A stretch of DNA of 64,000 nucleotides from Dentipellis sp. KUC8613 (Eukaryota; Basidiomycota; Agaricomycetes; Russulales; Hericiaceae): assembly GCA_002286715.1 (NCBI GenBank), contig NSJX01000001.1, positions 2,471,929 to 2,535,928 of the forward strand. The letters are read 5' to 3'. Below, piece after piece: positions 1 to 12,030 of the stretch. The position numbers were made by a program, and so were the translations under genes. A model generated the notes under the pieces. The model saw only the letters and a list, made by a program, of their open reading frames with translations, had not been told where the DNA came from and searched no databases. Within the stretch, counting starts at the first letter, position 1. Each line of letters begins with the position of its first letter.

Positions 1-318
1 CTTGACCGCTTTTTTTGACTCCGCCTTTGATCTCCGCTTGAATACCGGGCCGGGATACCGAGACGCCTCCCTGAACGTCTGGAACCGAGACTACAAGAAT
101 TGCTGAAGGAAGAGCCGACGCGGACTCGGAATGTTCAGTGTGAAGCGCCGGCGGTCGGCCGCCCGGCCCGATCCCGAAATCCCTGGGGTGACAGTGCGTG
201 ATGCAGCAGGGTGACGGTGTGACGGAAATATTGGCGTGTGGTGACGGCGTGGGCGGCAGCTGCAGCAGCCTCAGAGCCTCGATGCACACAGGTGCTCGTG
301 AGGCCTCGTCGCGCTGCC
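1..318. other. Left edge and SRP9 upstream region
   Basis: I see no gene that can be supported here. Open frames on both strands are short and lack recognisable motifs. The stretch ends at the SRP9 start codon and probably holds its promoter and 5' UTR, but no clear TATA element is visible. Confidence 0.4.
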
Positions 319-831
319 ATGGTCTACATCGCATCCTGGCAAGAATACCAGGACGCCGCTGAGGCGCTCTACGCCAAGTCTCCCAACAAGGTGCGTCGCT
401 GCGCCCGCATCGCAATCAGGCGCATATTCCGATGATCCTCGCCTTCACGTACAGACGCGATACTGTGTAAAATGGAAGTCCTCTGAGGGCAAGCTTGTCC
501 TCAAGATCACGGACGACACGACAGTGCGTGTATTCTCCCTGTTGAGCGGTTTCACGACTCACCAGCGATCCGATGGCGCGGCGATCAGTGTCTGAAATTC
601 AAAACGCACTCCTCTATCTTCCTGAACCGCTTCGAAGCACTCAACCATAACCTCATGCGGAAGATGACGAACTCTCGCCCTCCCCCGACGCCCGAACCGC
701 GCACCGCGACCGCTTCGCCTGCGCCGCCGCGCACGGGCACCCCGAAACCTGAGGTCGCGACTGTACCGAAGGCAGGAGGTCCGGCTGAGGGTGCGGTCAA
801 GAAGAAGAAGCCGAAGAAGAAAAAGCCGTAA
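319..831 (+). CDS. SRP9: Signal recognition particle 9 kDa subunit (SRP9)
   Basis: Three exons (319-390, 455-523, 589-831) join in frame to a 127-residue protein. The first ~75 residues match the SRP9 family: WQEYQDAAEALYAKSP, then a basic KTRYCVKWK-like strand (here TRYCVKWK), ITDDTTCLKFKT and a terminal helix ending LMRKMTN. After this comes a Pro/Thr/Ala linker and a very basic lysine-rich tail (KKKKPKKKKP). SRP9 pairs with SRP14 and binds the Alu domain of SRP RNA in the cytoplasm to slow translation of secretory proteins. The basic tail is longer than in the animal protein, as is common in fungi. Splice sites are all GT..AG, and the start is the first ATG in frame. The identification is by family pattern and is strong. 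Confidence 0.9.
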
Positions 832-1533
832 TCAGGCGGACGGGGGTGGCCTGCAGGCGATCAATTGTCGTGGTACGGACTGCATCTACAATGTTTCTTG
901 ATGTAATGGATAGAGCCATAGACTTTGCCTGGTCGCAATTCTTGATCAAACCTGTGCTAGTGATGACTGAATATGCTGATAGGATGTTTACGTCCCACTA
1001 TCACTCCAGAGTGCAAAGCTTTTGGCTAGCAAATACGGTAGGGAGGATCACAGCAATCTCGTAGCTCTTCACGCTCTGCGTCGTGACGAGGATAAGGTGC
1101 CGTTTTAGTTTGTCGCTTGCCTCCAGTCAGATGGTGTACTGTTATGGGTAATCGAGGCATGCTTGGTCTACACTTCTGCTCGCGTAGCTCGACCTACATT
1201 GGACAACTTGGCCAAAAGACAGATCCAGCTATGGCTCCGCATTTTAAAAAAATCAGGGCGATCCATGCAAACGAATTGTCGGGCCCGCATTATTCGTTTC
1301 AATAGTCCAATTTCCGGCCAATGAAGTGTTTTTCTACATACCGAAGTAATAGAATATGCCCTACATGAGCGAAGGTGGTGCTCGACTTCGACTTGAGAAC
1401 CATAGCACGCGTGAGAACGACGCGCAGCGCCCACCAGCCTGGCGCCCGTCAGTCGCGTCCATACCGTCGGCGATCTCGGACAAGCAGCCTCACTCATGCT
1501 CTCACCCACACCGTCTTCAAGCTATATCCCTTC
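832..1533. other. Intergenic, SRP9 3' end to MCD4 start
   Basis: About 700 bases between two genes on the same strand. I see only short overlapping frames on both strands with no domain signature. It presumably holds the SRP9 terminator region and the MCD4 promoter. Confidence 0.4.
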
Positions 1534-4500
1534 ATGACAGAATTCAAGGGCTACTCGATAGCCCGCCTGCTCGTCCTCGGGCTTGTGTTCCACCTCATCT
1601 ACATCGGCACCGTCTTCGACTGCTACTTCACAAGCCCGGTCGTGCATGGCATGCGGCCGTACGCGGGTCCGCGCGCGCAGGCGAAGCGGCTCGTGCTTAT
1701 TGTCGGTGTGTAGCATTCTGGCAGTGAAAGGAGACTCCATGCCTAACGCTGAATCTCGCAGGCGACGGCCTGCGCGCGGACTTTGTATTCAGCGCAAACG
1801 CGACCGCGATCGTCCCGGAGGCGGACGAGCGCGTCGCTCCGTATTTGAGGAACGTCATTGAGACGCGAGGCGCGTATGGTGTGTCGCACACTCGCGTGCC
1901 CACGGAAAGCAGGCCGGGACATGTTGCTATCATCGGTGCGCCAGGTCTCTCGTTTAGACGGCTCGCTCTAAGCAGCGTTTAGGTGGGATGTATGAGGATG
2001 TGTCGGCCGTGACAAAGGTGCGCACGATCTATCTCTGCATGGAATAATTCAAATTTGATTGTGCATTGTAGGGGTGGAAGACTAACCCGGTGTGTGTACA
2101 CATCACTGGATTCTGCGCCTCATTATACTGACCGAGTACACGCCATGTATCCAGGTAAACTTCGACTCCGTATTCAACCAGTCCACACACACCTTCAGCT
2201 TCGGCTCCCCGGACATATTGCCCATGTTCGCGCGCGGTGCGACGCCTGGAAAGGTCCGCACGTGGTGCTACGACGAAGAGGACGAGGACTTCACCAAGGA
2301 TGCCACGGCGCTAGACATCTGGGTCCTCGATCAGCTGCGCATGCTCCTGCACAACGCTACAACCGACGATACCCTCGATGCCGAACTGCGCCAGGACGGC
2401 GTCGTGTTCTTCCTGCACCTTCTAGGGCTGGACACCACGGGGCACTCGTACCGCCCGCATTCTAAGGTACCGCTCACATCTCCGCATCTCCCGCAACGAT
2501 ACATTCTGACATGGCCGTGCCGCGCGAGTAAAGGAATACATGAAGAACATCCAGATCGTCGACACTATCGTCCGCGACACGGAGGCGCTCCTGTCCGCCT
2601 TCTACGGCGACGACGACGAGACGAGCTTCATCTTCACCGCGGACCACGGCATGTCGCGCATCGGGAACCACGGGGACGGCGACCCGGACAACACGCGCAC
2701 GCCGCTCATCGCGTGGGGCGCGGGCGTGCGCGGGCCTTTACCCTCTCATCCTGCCGAGTCTGAGTCGCAGGAGGCAGATGCGTATGCGGGGCCGTGGGGT
2801 CTGGCGCACCTCGCGAGGCGCGATGTGGAGCAGGCGGATGTGGCGGCGCTCATGTCGGCGCTGTTGGGCACGCCGTGGCCTGTTAATTCGGTTGGGGTTC
2901 TGCCGGATGTGGACCCTGCGCATGTCGGGTTTTTGGACATGAAGGATGGCGAGGAGGGTGTGGCTAGAGCTGGGGTGACGAATGCCAAGGTGAGTCCTCT
3001 GCATCGAGTGATTCGATTGTACTTGATGTTGAGTGGGACCTAGGTGATTCTGGAGCATTACCGCGTCAAGCATGGTATGTGAGACTGTTTGCGGTATTCT
3101 AAGGGGCGCTGGTCTAATTTGCTCCAGAACTCAAGAAGCGGCACGCGCTCTTCTACCAACCGTACCCCGGCCTCGCACATACGAGCACCTGGGCGCCGGG
3201 TTCCACAGAGCTCGCACTCATCGAGAAAGCCATCGCTGCCGGCCATTACCGCGAGAGCCGCTACGCGACGCGCGAGCTCCTACGCACAATACTGCAGGGG
3301 CTTCGGTACCTCGAGACGTACGCCCCCTCCCCACTCCGCTTACGCTATCTAGATCACTGCGATATTGACATCCATGTCCAGCTACGACCGCACGCTCATC
3401 CGCAGCATCGTCAGCGCGGCCTACACCGGCTGGATCGCCTACGCCACCGCCTTCATCCTCGCACCACCAGTATCACTCTCCCCCTCTAAATCATCCTCTC
3501 CCTCTCCTTCTCCCTCCATCCTCACCATCCTCGCCGGGGCGACCGTCGCAGCATTCTGGACTGTCTTCGCGATCGAGAAAGCCCCGTGGACGTTCTTCGT
3601 GTACGTCGTGTTTCCAGTATTCTTCTGGCACGGCGCGATCGCGCGCGTGTCGAGCGTGAAGGTGGGGAGCATGCAGGCGGGGGTGCGTGTGGGTGGGGTG
3701 CTGAAGGCGGCTGGGACGGTGCTCGGCGCGGCGGGCGTGCTGCAGTGCATGGTGGTGCGTCGCCTTTCCTTCTTCGGTTTGGCTATTGGACTTCATAAAA
3801 ATTGTGGGTTCGACAGTTCGGGTACACACACCGCGCGATCTGGTCCCTCGGCTTCGTGCTCATCGGGGCCGTATGGCCGCTCGCTGCCTGGCCGCGCGAA
3901 GTTGTGCGGACGCACTCGCGCCTGCTGGGCGCGTGGGCGGCGGCGTGTGTGGCCACGGCGGCGTTCCCGCTGCTGCGGGTCGACCCGGAGGAGGGGCTGA
4001 CGACTATGTGCGTGTGGTGTGCTTGCTCTCTGACATATGGGAAATTGTGACACTGACAACGCGGGGTGCAGATTGGCAGGCGGGTCCTGCATGTTGGTAG
4101 CCGGTGCGTTGGGCTGGTGGGTGGTTATGAACGCGGAGAAGAACAAGGAAGCAAGGAGCGCGTTGGGGCCCCGCTTAGGGCTACAGGTGTTGCTGATTGG
4201 GCTGAGCATGGCGGTCACTGCGAGCTCCGTGTCGAGTCTGCAAGCGAAACGCGGTCTGCCGCTGTTCAATCAGGTTGTGGGATGGATCATCCTCGGTGCG
4301 TCCCCCCCTTCTCTCGTCCCGGCCTTGATACCTGACCAGGAAGTGCCGCTGCTGCTGCTGCCACCACAGTGGTCGCGTCTGCTTACCCCTTCGTGCACCG
4401 CCCGGCCGTGCCGCTTAATACTGATGCGAAACTGCTCACGCATTTCCTCGCGTTCTGTCCGTGTTTTGTGATATTGTCGATCCGCGCAGAGGGGCTGTTT

Positions 4501-5399
4501 TACCTTGCGTACTGCGCGACGCTGTACTTGTGGGTGCGTGTGGAGGAGGTCGTGCGTGGTAGTGCGCGGGCGAAGGATGCGCAAAACGATAATGCTAAAG
4601 CGAGCGGAGAGCGGCATGGTGGAGTGAAGGAGGAGGAGAAGGGGAGCAGATGGAACCGGTATGGGCTGTGCGTGGACGATGTGAGGGTTGCACTTGTGTT
4701 TTTGTTTTTTGTGCAGGTTGGGTTTTTCGGGACGGGGAAGTGAGTGACCTTTTTCTTGCTTTTGACTGAGCACCTTGCTGATTTGCACCCCGTGCACAGT
4801 GTTGCATCTATATCGTATGTCTCCACTTCTAGAAAAAAAGGCGTCACTCACTCACTCATCCTTTCATCCACAAGATCGTTCTACCTCGAACCAGTATACC
4901 GCCTCGTACCCATCTTCAACCCCTTCCTCATGGCTTCTCTCCTCGTACGCTCTCCCTCCCTCCCTCCTCTCCCTCTCACCACCCAGCATCTCACTCCCTT
5001 GCTGCGCCGCTTCAGATCTTCAAAATCCTCGCGCCCTACGTGCAGCTCTCCGCGTGCTTCGCGCTGCTCACACAGCGCCTCGGCATGCCGCCCTTCGCGC
5101 TCTTCCTCGTCGCGCTCGCGCTGACCGACGGCATGACCATGACGTTCTTCTTCAACGTCACCGACACCGGTGCGCCCTCTTTTCTTTCTCTTTCCGTGCT
5201 CGGCTCTTGGACCTGAGTTGGGGCTGATAACATAAATGATACTGGGGCCACAGGCTCGTGGCTGCAGATCGGGCAGTCGATATCGCACTTCTGCATCACA
5301 TCGCTCCTGCTCGTGTTCTCTGCAGGCATCGCAGCGGCGGGCGAGCATCTTATGCAGGTCGAGGGCGCGGGCAGGGTGAAGGCTAGTAAAAGCGACTAG
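1534..5399 (+). CDS. MCD4: GPI ethanolamine phosphate transferase 1 (MCD4 / PIG-N)
   Basis: A gene of more than ten exons coding for roughly 1,000 residues. It opens with a signal anchor (RLLVLGLVFHLIYIGTVFD). A lumenal alkaline-phosphatase-like domain follows, with the metal/nucleophile motifs DGLRAD, HTRVPTESRPGH, LGLDTTGHSYRP and FTADHGM. The C-terminal half carries many hydrophobic segments (for example FVLIGAVWPLAAW and FLVALALTDGMTMTFFF). This is the PIG-N/Mcd4 layout; the ER enzyme adds ethanolamine phosphate to the first mannose of the GPI anchor precursor. I checked several junctions by phase (after LIVG, after VAIIG, before VNFDSVF, LET-YDRTL) and they keep frame, so the gene looks intact. 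The start was chosen as the ATG directly before the signal anchor; the stop follows ASKSD. Confidence 0.92.
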
Positions 5400-5859
5400 G
5401 CGGTTGTTATTCTTCGGAATGCGCATGATACCGTACACACTACACACTCCTACTATTCTCGGATATAGGACGAATCATAATTTATAAAGTCTCTTTCGGT
5501 ATGAGCACGTTCTGTCGGTGCTTGAGATGTCGATCCCGATCCCCTGGCATTTGATGTCTGCGACGAGGACGTAGACGGGTAGCAGCTCGTCCCACGTGCT
5601 TATACAAGAAAAAAAATGGTGGTGATGGCAAAATGGTGTACAAAAATACTACAGACTAGATTTACAAAAGGACAGACAGTTGCGAGTGCAAAACAAGAAA
5701 ATGGTATGAGCGAGAGATCTACAGCTCGCTGTGAGCACCGAGTACAGTTACCCAAATGCCAGAAGACGGAAATACTCACTCATCCAAAACCAGCAATCAC
5801 CACCGACGCCACTGGCAGACGGGCGCCGGCAGTCCATGGGGCCTGGAGCTTGGCATCTC
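5400..5859. other. Convergent 3' region
   Basis: Lies between the 3' ends of MCD4 (+) and the small secreted gene (-). It probably holds both 3' UTRs and polyadenylation sites (AT-rich stretch near 5,470-5,490, A-rich run near 5,607). No gene seen. Confidence 0.4.
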
Positions 5860-6260
5860 TCAAGGAATGGGCGCAAGGAGCGTGATACCCGCGCACGTCG
5901 CCGAGCACCTGCATCACCAGTCACAATTCTTCTCAGCTTCCCCTCGGACAAACAGAAGAGAAAGACACATACGTGCCAAGCGCGCTGTTGCACGCGAGGA
6001 TGGTCGCGGGCGCCGCGACGGCGAGGACGGTGCCGAACTGGAACCCCGCGGCGGCGTAGCATGCGACGGCGACGGTGTTGCATCCTGTGGGCGGGCAGGC
6101 GTCAGTCGCTGGTTTCCGTGCGCGGGGGGTGCTTGATGGTGGTATCTATATCTAGAGGACGGGTCTTACCGGTTTGGCAGATGGCGTAGGAGATGGGGCC
6201 GCCGAGGACGGAGGGGACGAGGGCGGCTGCGGCGGCGAGGGGGAGGAGGGAGAGGCGCAT
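5860..6260 (-). CDS. Small secreted Cys-containing protein, zygote-specific class V-like (copy 1)
   Basis: Three exons (6170-6260, 5973-6084, 5860-5908 on the minus strand) give 83 residues. A signal peptide (MRLSLLPLAAAAALVPSVLG) is followed by GPISYAICQTGCN, a glycine/alanine-rich hydrophobic core around CYAAAGFQFGTVLA, CNSALGTCSA and a LLAPIP end. The mature part has six cysteines (QTGCN, ACYAA, ILACN, GTCS, TCAG, plus YAICQ). The pattern matches a basidiomycete family that databases label 'zygote-specific class V copy B'; its function is unknown. A near-identical copy with exactly the same exon lengths lies at 32.6 kb. A TATA-like ACATATAAG sits upstream (near 6,375-6,383, minus strand). 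The family name is from memory; secretion is inferred from the leader. Confidence 0.75.
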
Positions 6261-6261
6261 T

Positions 6262-6335
6262 GTGGGCGGTGGTGAGGGTGAGGGGTGGGTGAGTGGGTGG
6301 GTGAGTGGGTGGGTGGGTGTGGTGGGTGTGGGAGG
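6262..6335. repeat. G-rich GTGGGTGA tract upstream of small secreted gene
   Basis: Dense GGGTGAGTGGGTGGG-type repeats begin two bases before the minus-strand start codon of the small secreted gene. On that gene's coding strand the 5' leader is therefore C-rich. Four or more G-tracts within 30 bases could form a G-quadruplex on the template strand; this is inference. Confidence 0.6.
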
Positions 6336-7679
6336 GCGAGCGGTCGGCGGCTGGCGTCCGGTGGAAAGTGGTGGATACTTATATGTACTCGGGTGATATG
6401 GGGTCTACGCCGCACAGGCCCTTAACCGCGGCCGGTGGCGTTCATGGATTCCATGTGTGCCTGCTCTTCTAGGATAGTTGGGATGCCACTAAGCGGGAGA
6501 CCTCGACGCGGACCATCGAAGGTTGATTGACAGGTGGGCGCGAGGGTGGGCTGGCGAGTGTGAAAGAAGATGGGCAGGCAGTGGTTCCAAGGTGAAGGTC
6601 GTACGAGTCCTTCTGGGAGTCACGTCGTGCGTGCCTCCCGTGCAAGGCGTGTTCGCTCGGGCGTGCAAGACGTGCAGGATGGTGCTGCGCACTGCGGTGA
6701 GTTGTGGGTGCAAGCGCGATTTGTTAGTGTTGTTTGCGCCTTCACCGTCAGTTCCTGGAGAAGACCACTGGTATAATTGCGATTGCATTAGCGCTGCCAT
6801 TTATTACGTTAGGCCTATCAAGGTGGAGGATACGAAATATTTACCGTCGACAATTCGCTTCAAGCGCAATTGAGTCGTGACGAAGACGTCAGTCACGATC
6901 TTGAACAGGTTGAACAAAGCTCGGCTTCATCGAGACATCCCGTCGGTATAAGTACAGCCAACCGCGCATCTCGTCAATCGGTCGGGAGGCATCGCTGCGA
7001 ATCAGCGATGACCTGATACAGCAAGTGGGTGCGTGTGAGCCAATTCATTCGCGATGTCCATCATGAAAGATAGAAGGTGATCCGGCGTCCAGCTCCTTAT
7101 ACAGGTACTTGCCTTGTGTAACCTTGATGCTGATCTGTGTGTCAGGTCGTAGGTAAGAAAGCGATGCGCAAATGCATGTCTATAAATTGCCTGTAGGCAA
7201 CGGAACTCGCTGCAAACATATGTCAGGTCGTCGTAAGTTCACCTGTGTGCGTGCGCATGCATGCTGGCATGTCGAGGAAGATTGTCAAGGCGGTGTGCTT
7301 TGAACGTGCCGCCAGAGATGGCCTGAAGGAGACGCTTGCGGAGCAGGCCCGGGGCGTCTGGCTGGAATGTCCTGGAGCGATGACTTCATCGCCGGCTAGA
7401 ACAGCGCAGCTGCAGCTGCAAAATATGGCAACGGAAATTTTCGCAAAATTTGGACCCGTCTCGAGCAGCGGGACAGCGTGCTGGCTCGACACGGCGACGG
7501 GAGCAAATACAAATGTTGTGCAGGGGAGAGGACGAGGGGGTCGGCGCGAGCCGGGGGCTGGTGTCCGGGGGCGTTTTCAGCAGAGGGACCCCGAAGAGGA
7601 AGGAGAACAGGACGTTTGCCCCTCGAGACGAAAAGCAGCAGCACCCAGGATTTGTTGATTTCCTACTCTTTATCCCCTC
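6336..7679. other. Intergenic, divergent upstream region
   Basis: About 1.3 kb separating the divergent small secreted gene (-) and OTU protease gene (+). Both promoters must lie here. I found no supported gene: open frames such as that at 7,245-7,658 have no domain signature and no consistent splice extension. Confidence 0.4.
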
Positions 7680-9441
7680 ATGGGCACATCCAAGAGGCAC
7701 CAGCGAGGGCTCAAAGCACCCCCACAAAGTGAGTGTGCGCCGTTGAGAGCAAAACGAGCGACGGCGCTGATCCCCCGCGCGCGCAGTGCGACGCACGACG
7801 AGGTCGAGCAAGGGCAGGGTCAGTCGGTCTTACATGCCTTTATCTGCGCTGCGCTATCTCACTCCTTGCCATGCCCCCCTGCCTCGCCGTGTCCGTGCCC
7901 GCGCTGTCCTGCTTCTTGCCGTAACCTCAACTTGCAAACCGTAACCCCCAACCCCCGCACCGCAGCTCCTGACCGACCCCGCGGAGAACACCCAGCAGCT
8001 CACCAGCCAGCTTCGCCAGCTCGGTCTCTACGCCGCCAACACCCTCGGCGACGGCAACTGCCTCTTCAGGGCGCTCTCTGACCAGTTATATGGGTCTGAC
8101 ACATACCACCTGCAGCTGCGCAGGGATATCTGTGATTGGATAGAGAAGCACAAGGCCCGTTATGAGCCGTTTGTCGAGGATGATCGCGGCATCGAAACAC
8201 ACCTCCGCCTGATGAGGCAGCCAGGTAGGTCGTCATCGTCCCTGTGTTTGTACTCCTGTGCTAAGACTGAGTGGACAGCAACATACGGGGGTCACCTCGA
8301 ACTGTCCGCCTTCGCTCACATGGCAAGGCGAGACGTCAAGGTCATCCAACCCGGCCTGGTGTATGTCATCGAATGGGCTTCTGGCTGGGACCTCACACCC
8401 GAATCCAATGAACCCGTACCCTCATCGTCATCAATCACACCAGAAGACGAGCCTGATGATCGATCTCGTCGTGCCGCACGTCGAGAACGGAAGCGAGTAG
8501 AGAAGGAGAAACCGCCGCCTCCACCACCACCAGCGGCAGATGGCGACAGCGACGACGAGTCGCGGACAACGGGCACCGTATACGTGGCGTACGTACCATA
8601 TTCTGCTGCCGACGCAATTTTCACTGACGTCGATTTTCTTAGATATCACGACTGGGAGCACTTCTCATCCATCCGAAATCTCCGTGGACCTCACGCAGGG
8701 CTCCCCAACGTCCGAGAAACCCTCGTGGCCAACCCGAACGACCTCCCCGACCCACCATCCTCGAAACCGAAATCCAAATCCAAATCCAAATCCGCCTCCA
8801 CCGACCCCTCCGCACCGCCCTCCAAACCCGTCTCCAAACCCGCCTCGCGAGCCTCCCGCAGCCTGCGCTCCACCGGCCCCCCAACGCCCTCGCAAATCCC
8901 GCTCCCGCCCTCCCGCTCCACCTCCCCCGCACCCTCGCCAGCGCCGCGCATCCGTGACCAGCGCTCGCCCAAACGGACATTCGACGAGTCGTCCGGGACC
9001 TCCGAGCCCGCGCCGCCGGAGAGCCACAAGCGGAGCAAGCACGCGGAGGACGTCGACATGGACGACATCTCGTCCTCGCTCTCCGAGGCGGAGGTCGACG
9101 CGGAAATCGACGCGGACGCGGACGACGACACGCCCGCGCTCTCCGAGTCGCTCTCCACGGCGTCCTCGACGAGCTCGTCGCCGTCCCCGCCGCCGCCGCC
9201 CGTCGAGCGCCCGCTCACGCGGCGCCAGCGCAAGGCGCTCGGGCTGCCCAAGCCGCGCCCCGCCGTCGCGGGCACGCGCAGCGCGGGCAAGATCGTCATC
9301 CCCGGCGGCCGCTTCCGCAAGGCGGCGAGGAGGGGCGCGGCTGCGGCGAAGGACGAGCCTGCTGAGGAGGAGGACGGCGAGTGGCAGCGCAATGGCACGG
9401 GGCGCATGGACGTGCGCGGGTTCCGCGAGCTGCGTATATAG
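7680..9441 (+). CDS. OTU-domain cysteine protease (OTUD3-like deubiquitinase)
   Basis: Five exons (7680-7728, 7787-7818, 7966-8224, 8279-8588, 8643-9441) join in frame to 482 residues. The OTU catalytic core is clear: TLGDGNCLFRALSDQLYG gives Asp56 and nucleophile Cys59, GGHLELSAFAHMARRDVKVI forms the central sheet, and YHDWEHFSSIR supplies the catalytic His219. A charged insert (RRAARRERKRVEKEKPPPPPPP) separates the two. The remaining ~250 residues are low complexity: Lys-Ser repeats, Pro/Ser-rich linkers, an acidic DVDMDDISS patch and a basic RRQRKALGLPKPRP element. OTU proteases cleave ubiquitin chains. The short second exon (32 nt) was needed to restore phase before LLTDPAEN, which supports the 7,680 start. 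The 3' part is GC-rich and throws long false frames on the other strand. Confidence 0.88.
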
Positions 9442-10590
9442 GCTTGCGCTCTGTCTGTGGCGGCGGCGGATACCCCCTTGCGCGCGCCGCCCCGTAGTAC
9501 ACCCCTCCCCCTTCCCCACGCGCTGGACGGACGACGGACGGACCTGGATTGGATTGGATCTGCATCGACATCTCATCTCTCGCCTTGTCTTCTCTTTCTT
9601 ATATCTTCTCGCTGTGTCTTGTGTTTCTCCCGCATCGCTATTTATTCGTGCATCATATCCACACGCAGCAACTTCCCACAACTACAACTACAACTACAGC
9701 TACGACTCCGACTACAACCACACCGCATCCTATCTAAGCTTATGCACCTCACGATCCAGATTCACGACCCGCCACGACGCAGTGTCTTGCTTCCCATTTT
9801 CAAACTTGTTTACTGTACCACTAGCGATAGCGACGGCCTCGAGGGCGTGTCGATGCCCACTTGGATCTGAATCTTCGTGTTCGTAGAGCGAATCTGGCTT
9901 GGTTGACTGGGCTGTGACTTGTTCCAACTTCAATGGCACCGGTACATCGTACATACATACACTGCTGGCACTGACATACGTATATCGATATTTGAGTCTT
10001 CCCTGCACGCATTGGCACTCGCACGTTACTGTAGATACATACATACGACGCATTCTTGTGTTTATATAATTTGTAGATTTTGGCGAACTCGCACATGGTT
10101 TGTAGAAGGAACGCGGAGGTTGGCTGTGACGATCAACCTCGCCGCGAACAAGTACTGTCAACAGTGGCCCTACACCGTCCACCTACCACAATCCTAGGGC
10201 TCGAACAGCATAATCCCTATCAACCCTTGCACGTTCCCAACATGCCATCCATGTTCCACGCAAGCCTAATATGCAGCAACAGCATGCACAGGATCCCGAA
10301 GGCTGCGGAGCTGACAGCGTTCCCTTTCCCAGCCTGATGCGGGCTATGGCCATGTCACCGCCTCGCCCCCTTCAGGAAGCAAGAAGCGCACCGTACAATA
10401 AGGCTAAGCACAACAACCCTAGGCCGGTGTAACAGCTGGTTCAGTCGCTGACGCGCGTTCTCGAGCTCGCCGGCACCGCTCCGTCCTTCCAGGAGCCAGT
10501 GCCTCAGGCTATATATCGCGTCCCCACCAGGCTCTCCCGACTCCCATCTTTCTCCTCATTCACATTCACATTCACATTCTCACCTAGTAC
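9442..10590. other. Intergenic, OTU gene 3' to SDR
   Basis: Holds the 3' UTR of the OTU gene and the SDR promoter. Short CAACTA/ACATAC runs occur near 9,680-9,720 and 9,948-10,050. No supported gene. Confidence 0.4.
10510..10516 (+). promoter_or_regulatory. TATA-like box, SDR gene
   Basis: TATATAT lies 75 bases before the SDR start codon, followed by a pyrimidine-rich leader with repeated CATTCA. Spacing suits a core promoter in fungi; inferred from position only. Confidence 0.5.
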
Positions 10591-11653
10591 ATGGCCTCAG
10601 CAGCAGCATCGAAGAACTTCGCGTCCGCCGCCAAGTACGCCGCCGCGGGCGCGCCGAACCCCGTCGCGGTGTTCGTCGGCGGCACGTCGGGCATCGGGCA
10701 GGGCATGGCGGAGGCGTTCAACCGGCACACGAAGGGCAACGCGCACATCGTGCTCGTTGGCCGCAACGAGCAGGCCGCGCAGAAGGTCATCGCCAAGATG
10801 AAGGCCGCGCGCAGCGCCAGGTGCGTCCGCCCCTCCCCTCCCCTCTTCCCGCGTCTCCACATGTGCCACATACACATACTGACACGGACGTGGCCACCAG
10901 CACGGGCAGCGGCTCGTACACGTTCGCGCCGTGCGACATCTCGCTGCTCGCGAACGTGCGGCACAGCGCGGCGGACATCCTGGCCGCGCACCCGCGCGTG
11001 AACTTCCTCGTCGTCACCGCGGGCGTGCTCGGCGCGAACAGCCCGACGACCGCGGACGGCATCGACCGCACCGCCGCGCTGCACTACTACAGCCGCTGGC
11101 AGTTCTTCCACGCGATGCTCCCCGGCCTGCGCGCCGCGCGCGACGCGGGCGAGGACGCCAAGGCCGTGTCGGTGTACTCCGCGGGCGACGGCGGCGGCAT
11201 GGACGCCCTCGCGAACTATAACGATCTCATGTGCGAGGTGCGTCCTGTCCTGTATGGCTTGGCGTTATGGGGTGATGAGCTGAAGACTGGTGTGAACGTG
11301 AACAGTCCTTCGCAGAGCGCAACCCCGGCATCGTGTTCGCGCACGCGTCGCCCGGCGCGGTGCGCACGAACCTGCTCAAGGCGTCCGACTCGTGGCTGCT
11401 GCACGCGATCGACGTCGTGCTCCCGCTCATGCGCCCCATCACCGTCTCCCAGGACGAGTGCGGCGAGTACCTCTGGAGCGGGCTGTACCGCGCCGCGGCG
11501 AGCGGCGGCTCGGGCGCGGTGACGGGCGCGTTCCGCATTGGCAGCAAGGGCCAGGAGCTCGGGATGGACCGGTATTATGGGTCGCCGGAGGAGCGGAGGG
11601 GCGTGTGGTCGCATACGGTGAAGGTGACGAAGACGAGGGATGCGGACCCGTAG
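10591..11653 (+). CDS. Short-chain dehydrogenase/reductase family protein
   Basis: Three exons (10591-10820, 10901-11237, 11306-11653) give 304 residues. The Rossmann nucleotide-binding start is plain: VAVFVGGTSGIGQGMAEAF (TGxxxGIG-type, with G-T-S-G-I-G), then LVGRNEQAAQKVI, CDIS, and the NAG-equivalent VTAGVLG. The segment VSVYSAGDGGGMDAL holds the usual serine region, followed by NYNDLM and then HASPGAVRTNLLK (the PG motif). The usual YxxxK pair is not present: the tyrosine of NYNDLM lacks a lysine four residues on. That is common in this fungal subgroup as I recall it, so the substrate and even catalysis are uncertain. The gene looks intact, is very GC-rich, and stands alone between two spacer regions. 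Confidence 0.85.
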
Positions 11654-11999
11654 AGGTGACATATGTTCAGGATCGGGACTTTTAAATATGTGGGTGGTTG
11701 TTCTGGCTTTTGCTCGGCCGCACGTCTGACTATAACTTACATCGTACAGTGCATACCCCTTCACAGTTTTATCCTGGACTCTTTCTGTTGCTCACGTGTA
11801 ACAATGATTATAGGTTTGATTTATCTCTGACTGAAGATGTGTCGGCATGAGTTATGTTCAGCACGAAAAGATTCCAGAATCAAAACGCAGCCCATGATCA
11901 CATTCCACATGTCCGAGACGAAGCGCAGATATACAACGAAGCAGAAACCGGAGACCGAGAACACAACAGACGAGAACAAAACCAACAAGTCCGAAGCCG

Positions 12000-12030
12000 A
12001 CGAGTCCGAGTCCGAGTCCGAGTCCAAGTC
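12000..12030. repeat. (GAGTCC)n microsatellite
   Basis: About four to five tandem hexamers GAGTCC with one AAGTCC variant. Confidence 0.8.

Noticed and set aside
8540..9886. 448-codon plus-strand frame and a 338-codon minus frame over the OTU gene
   Set aside because: Arg/Pro/Ser-rich shadows of the GC-rich 3' exon of the OTU protease; no domains, and the catalytic frame is clear.
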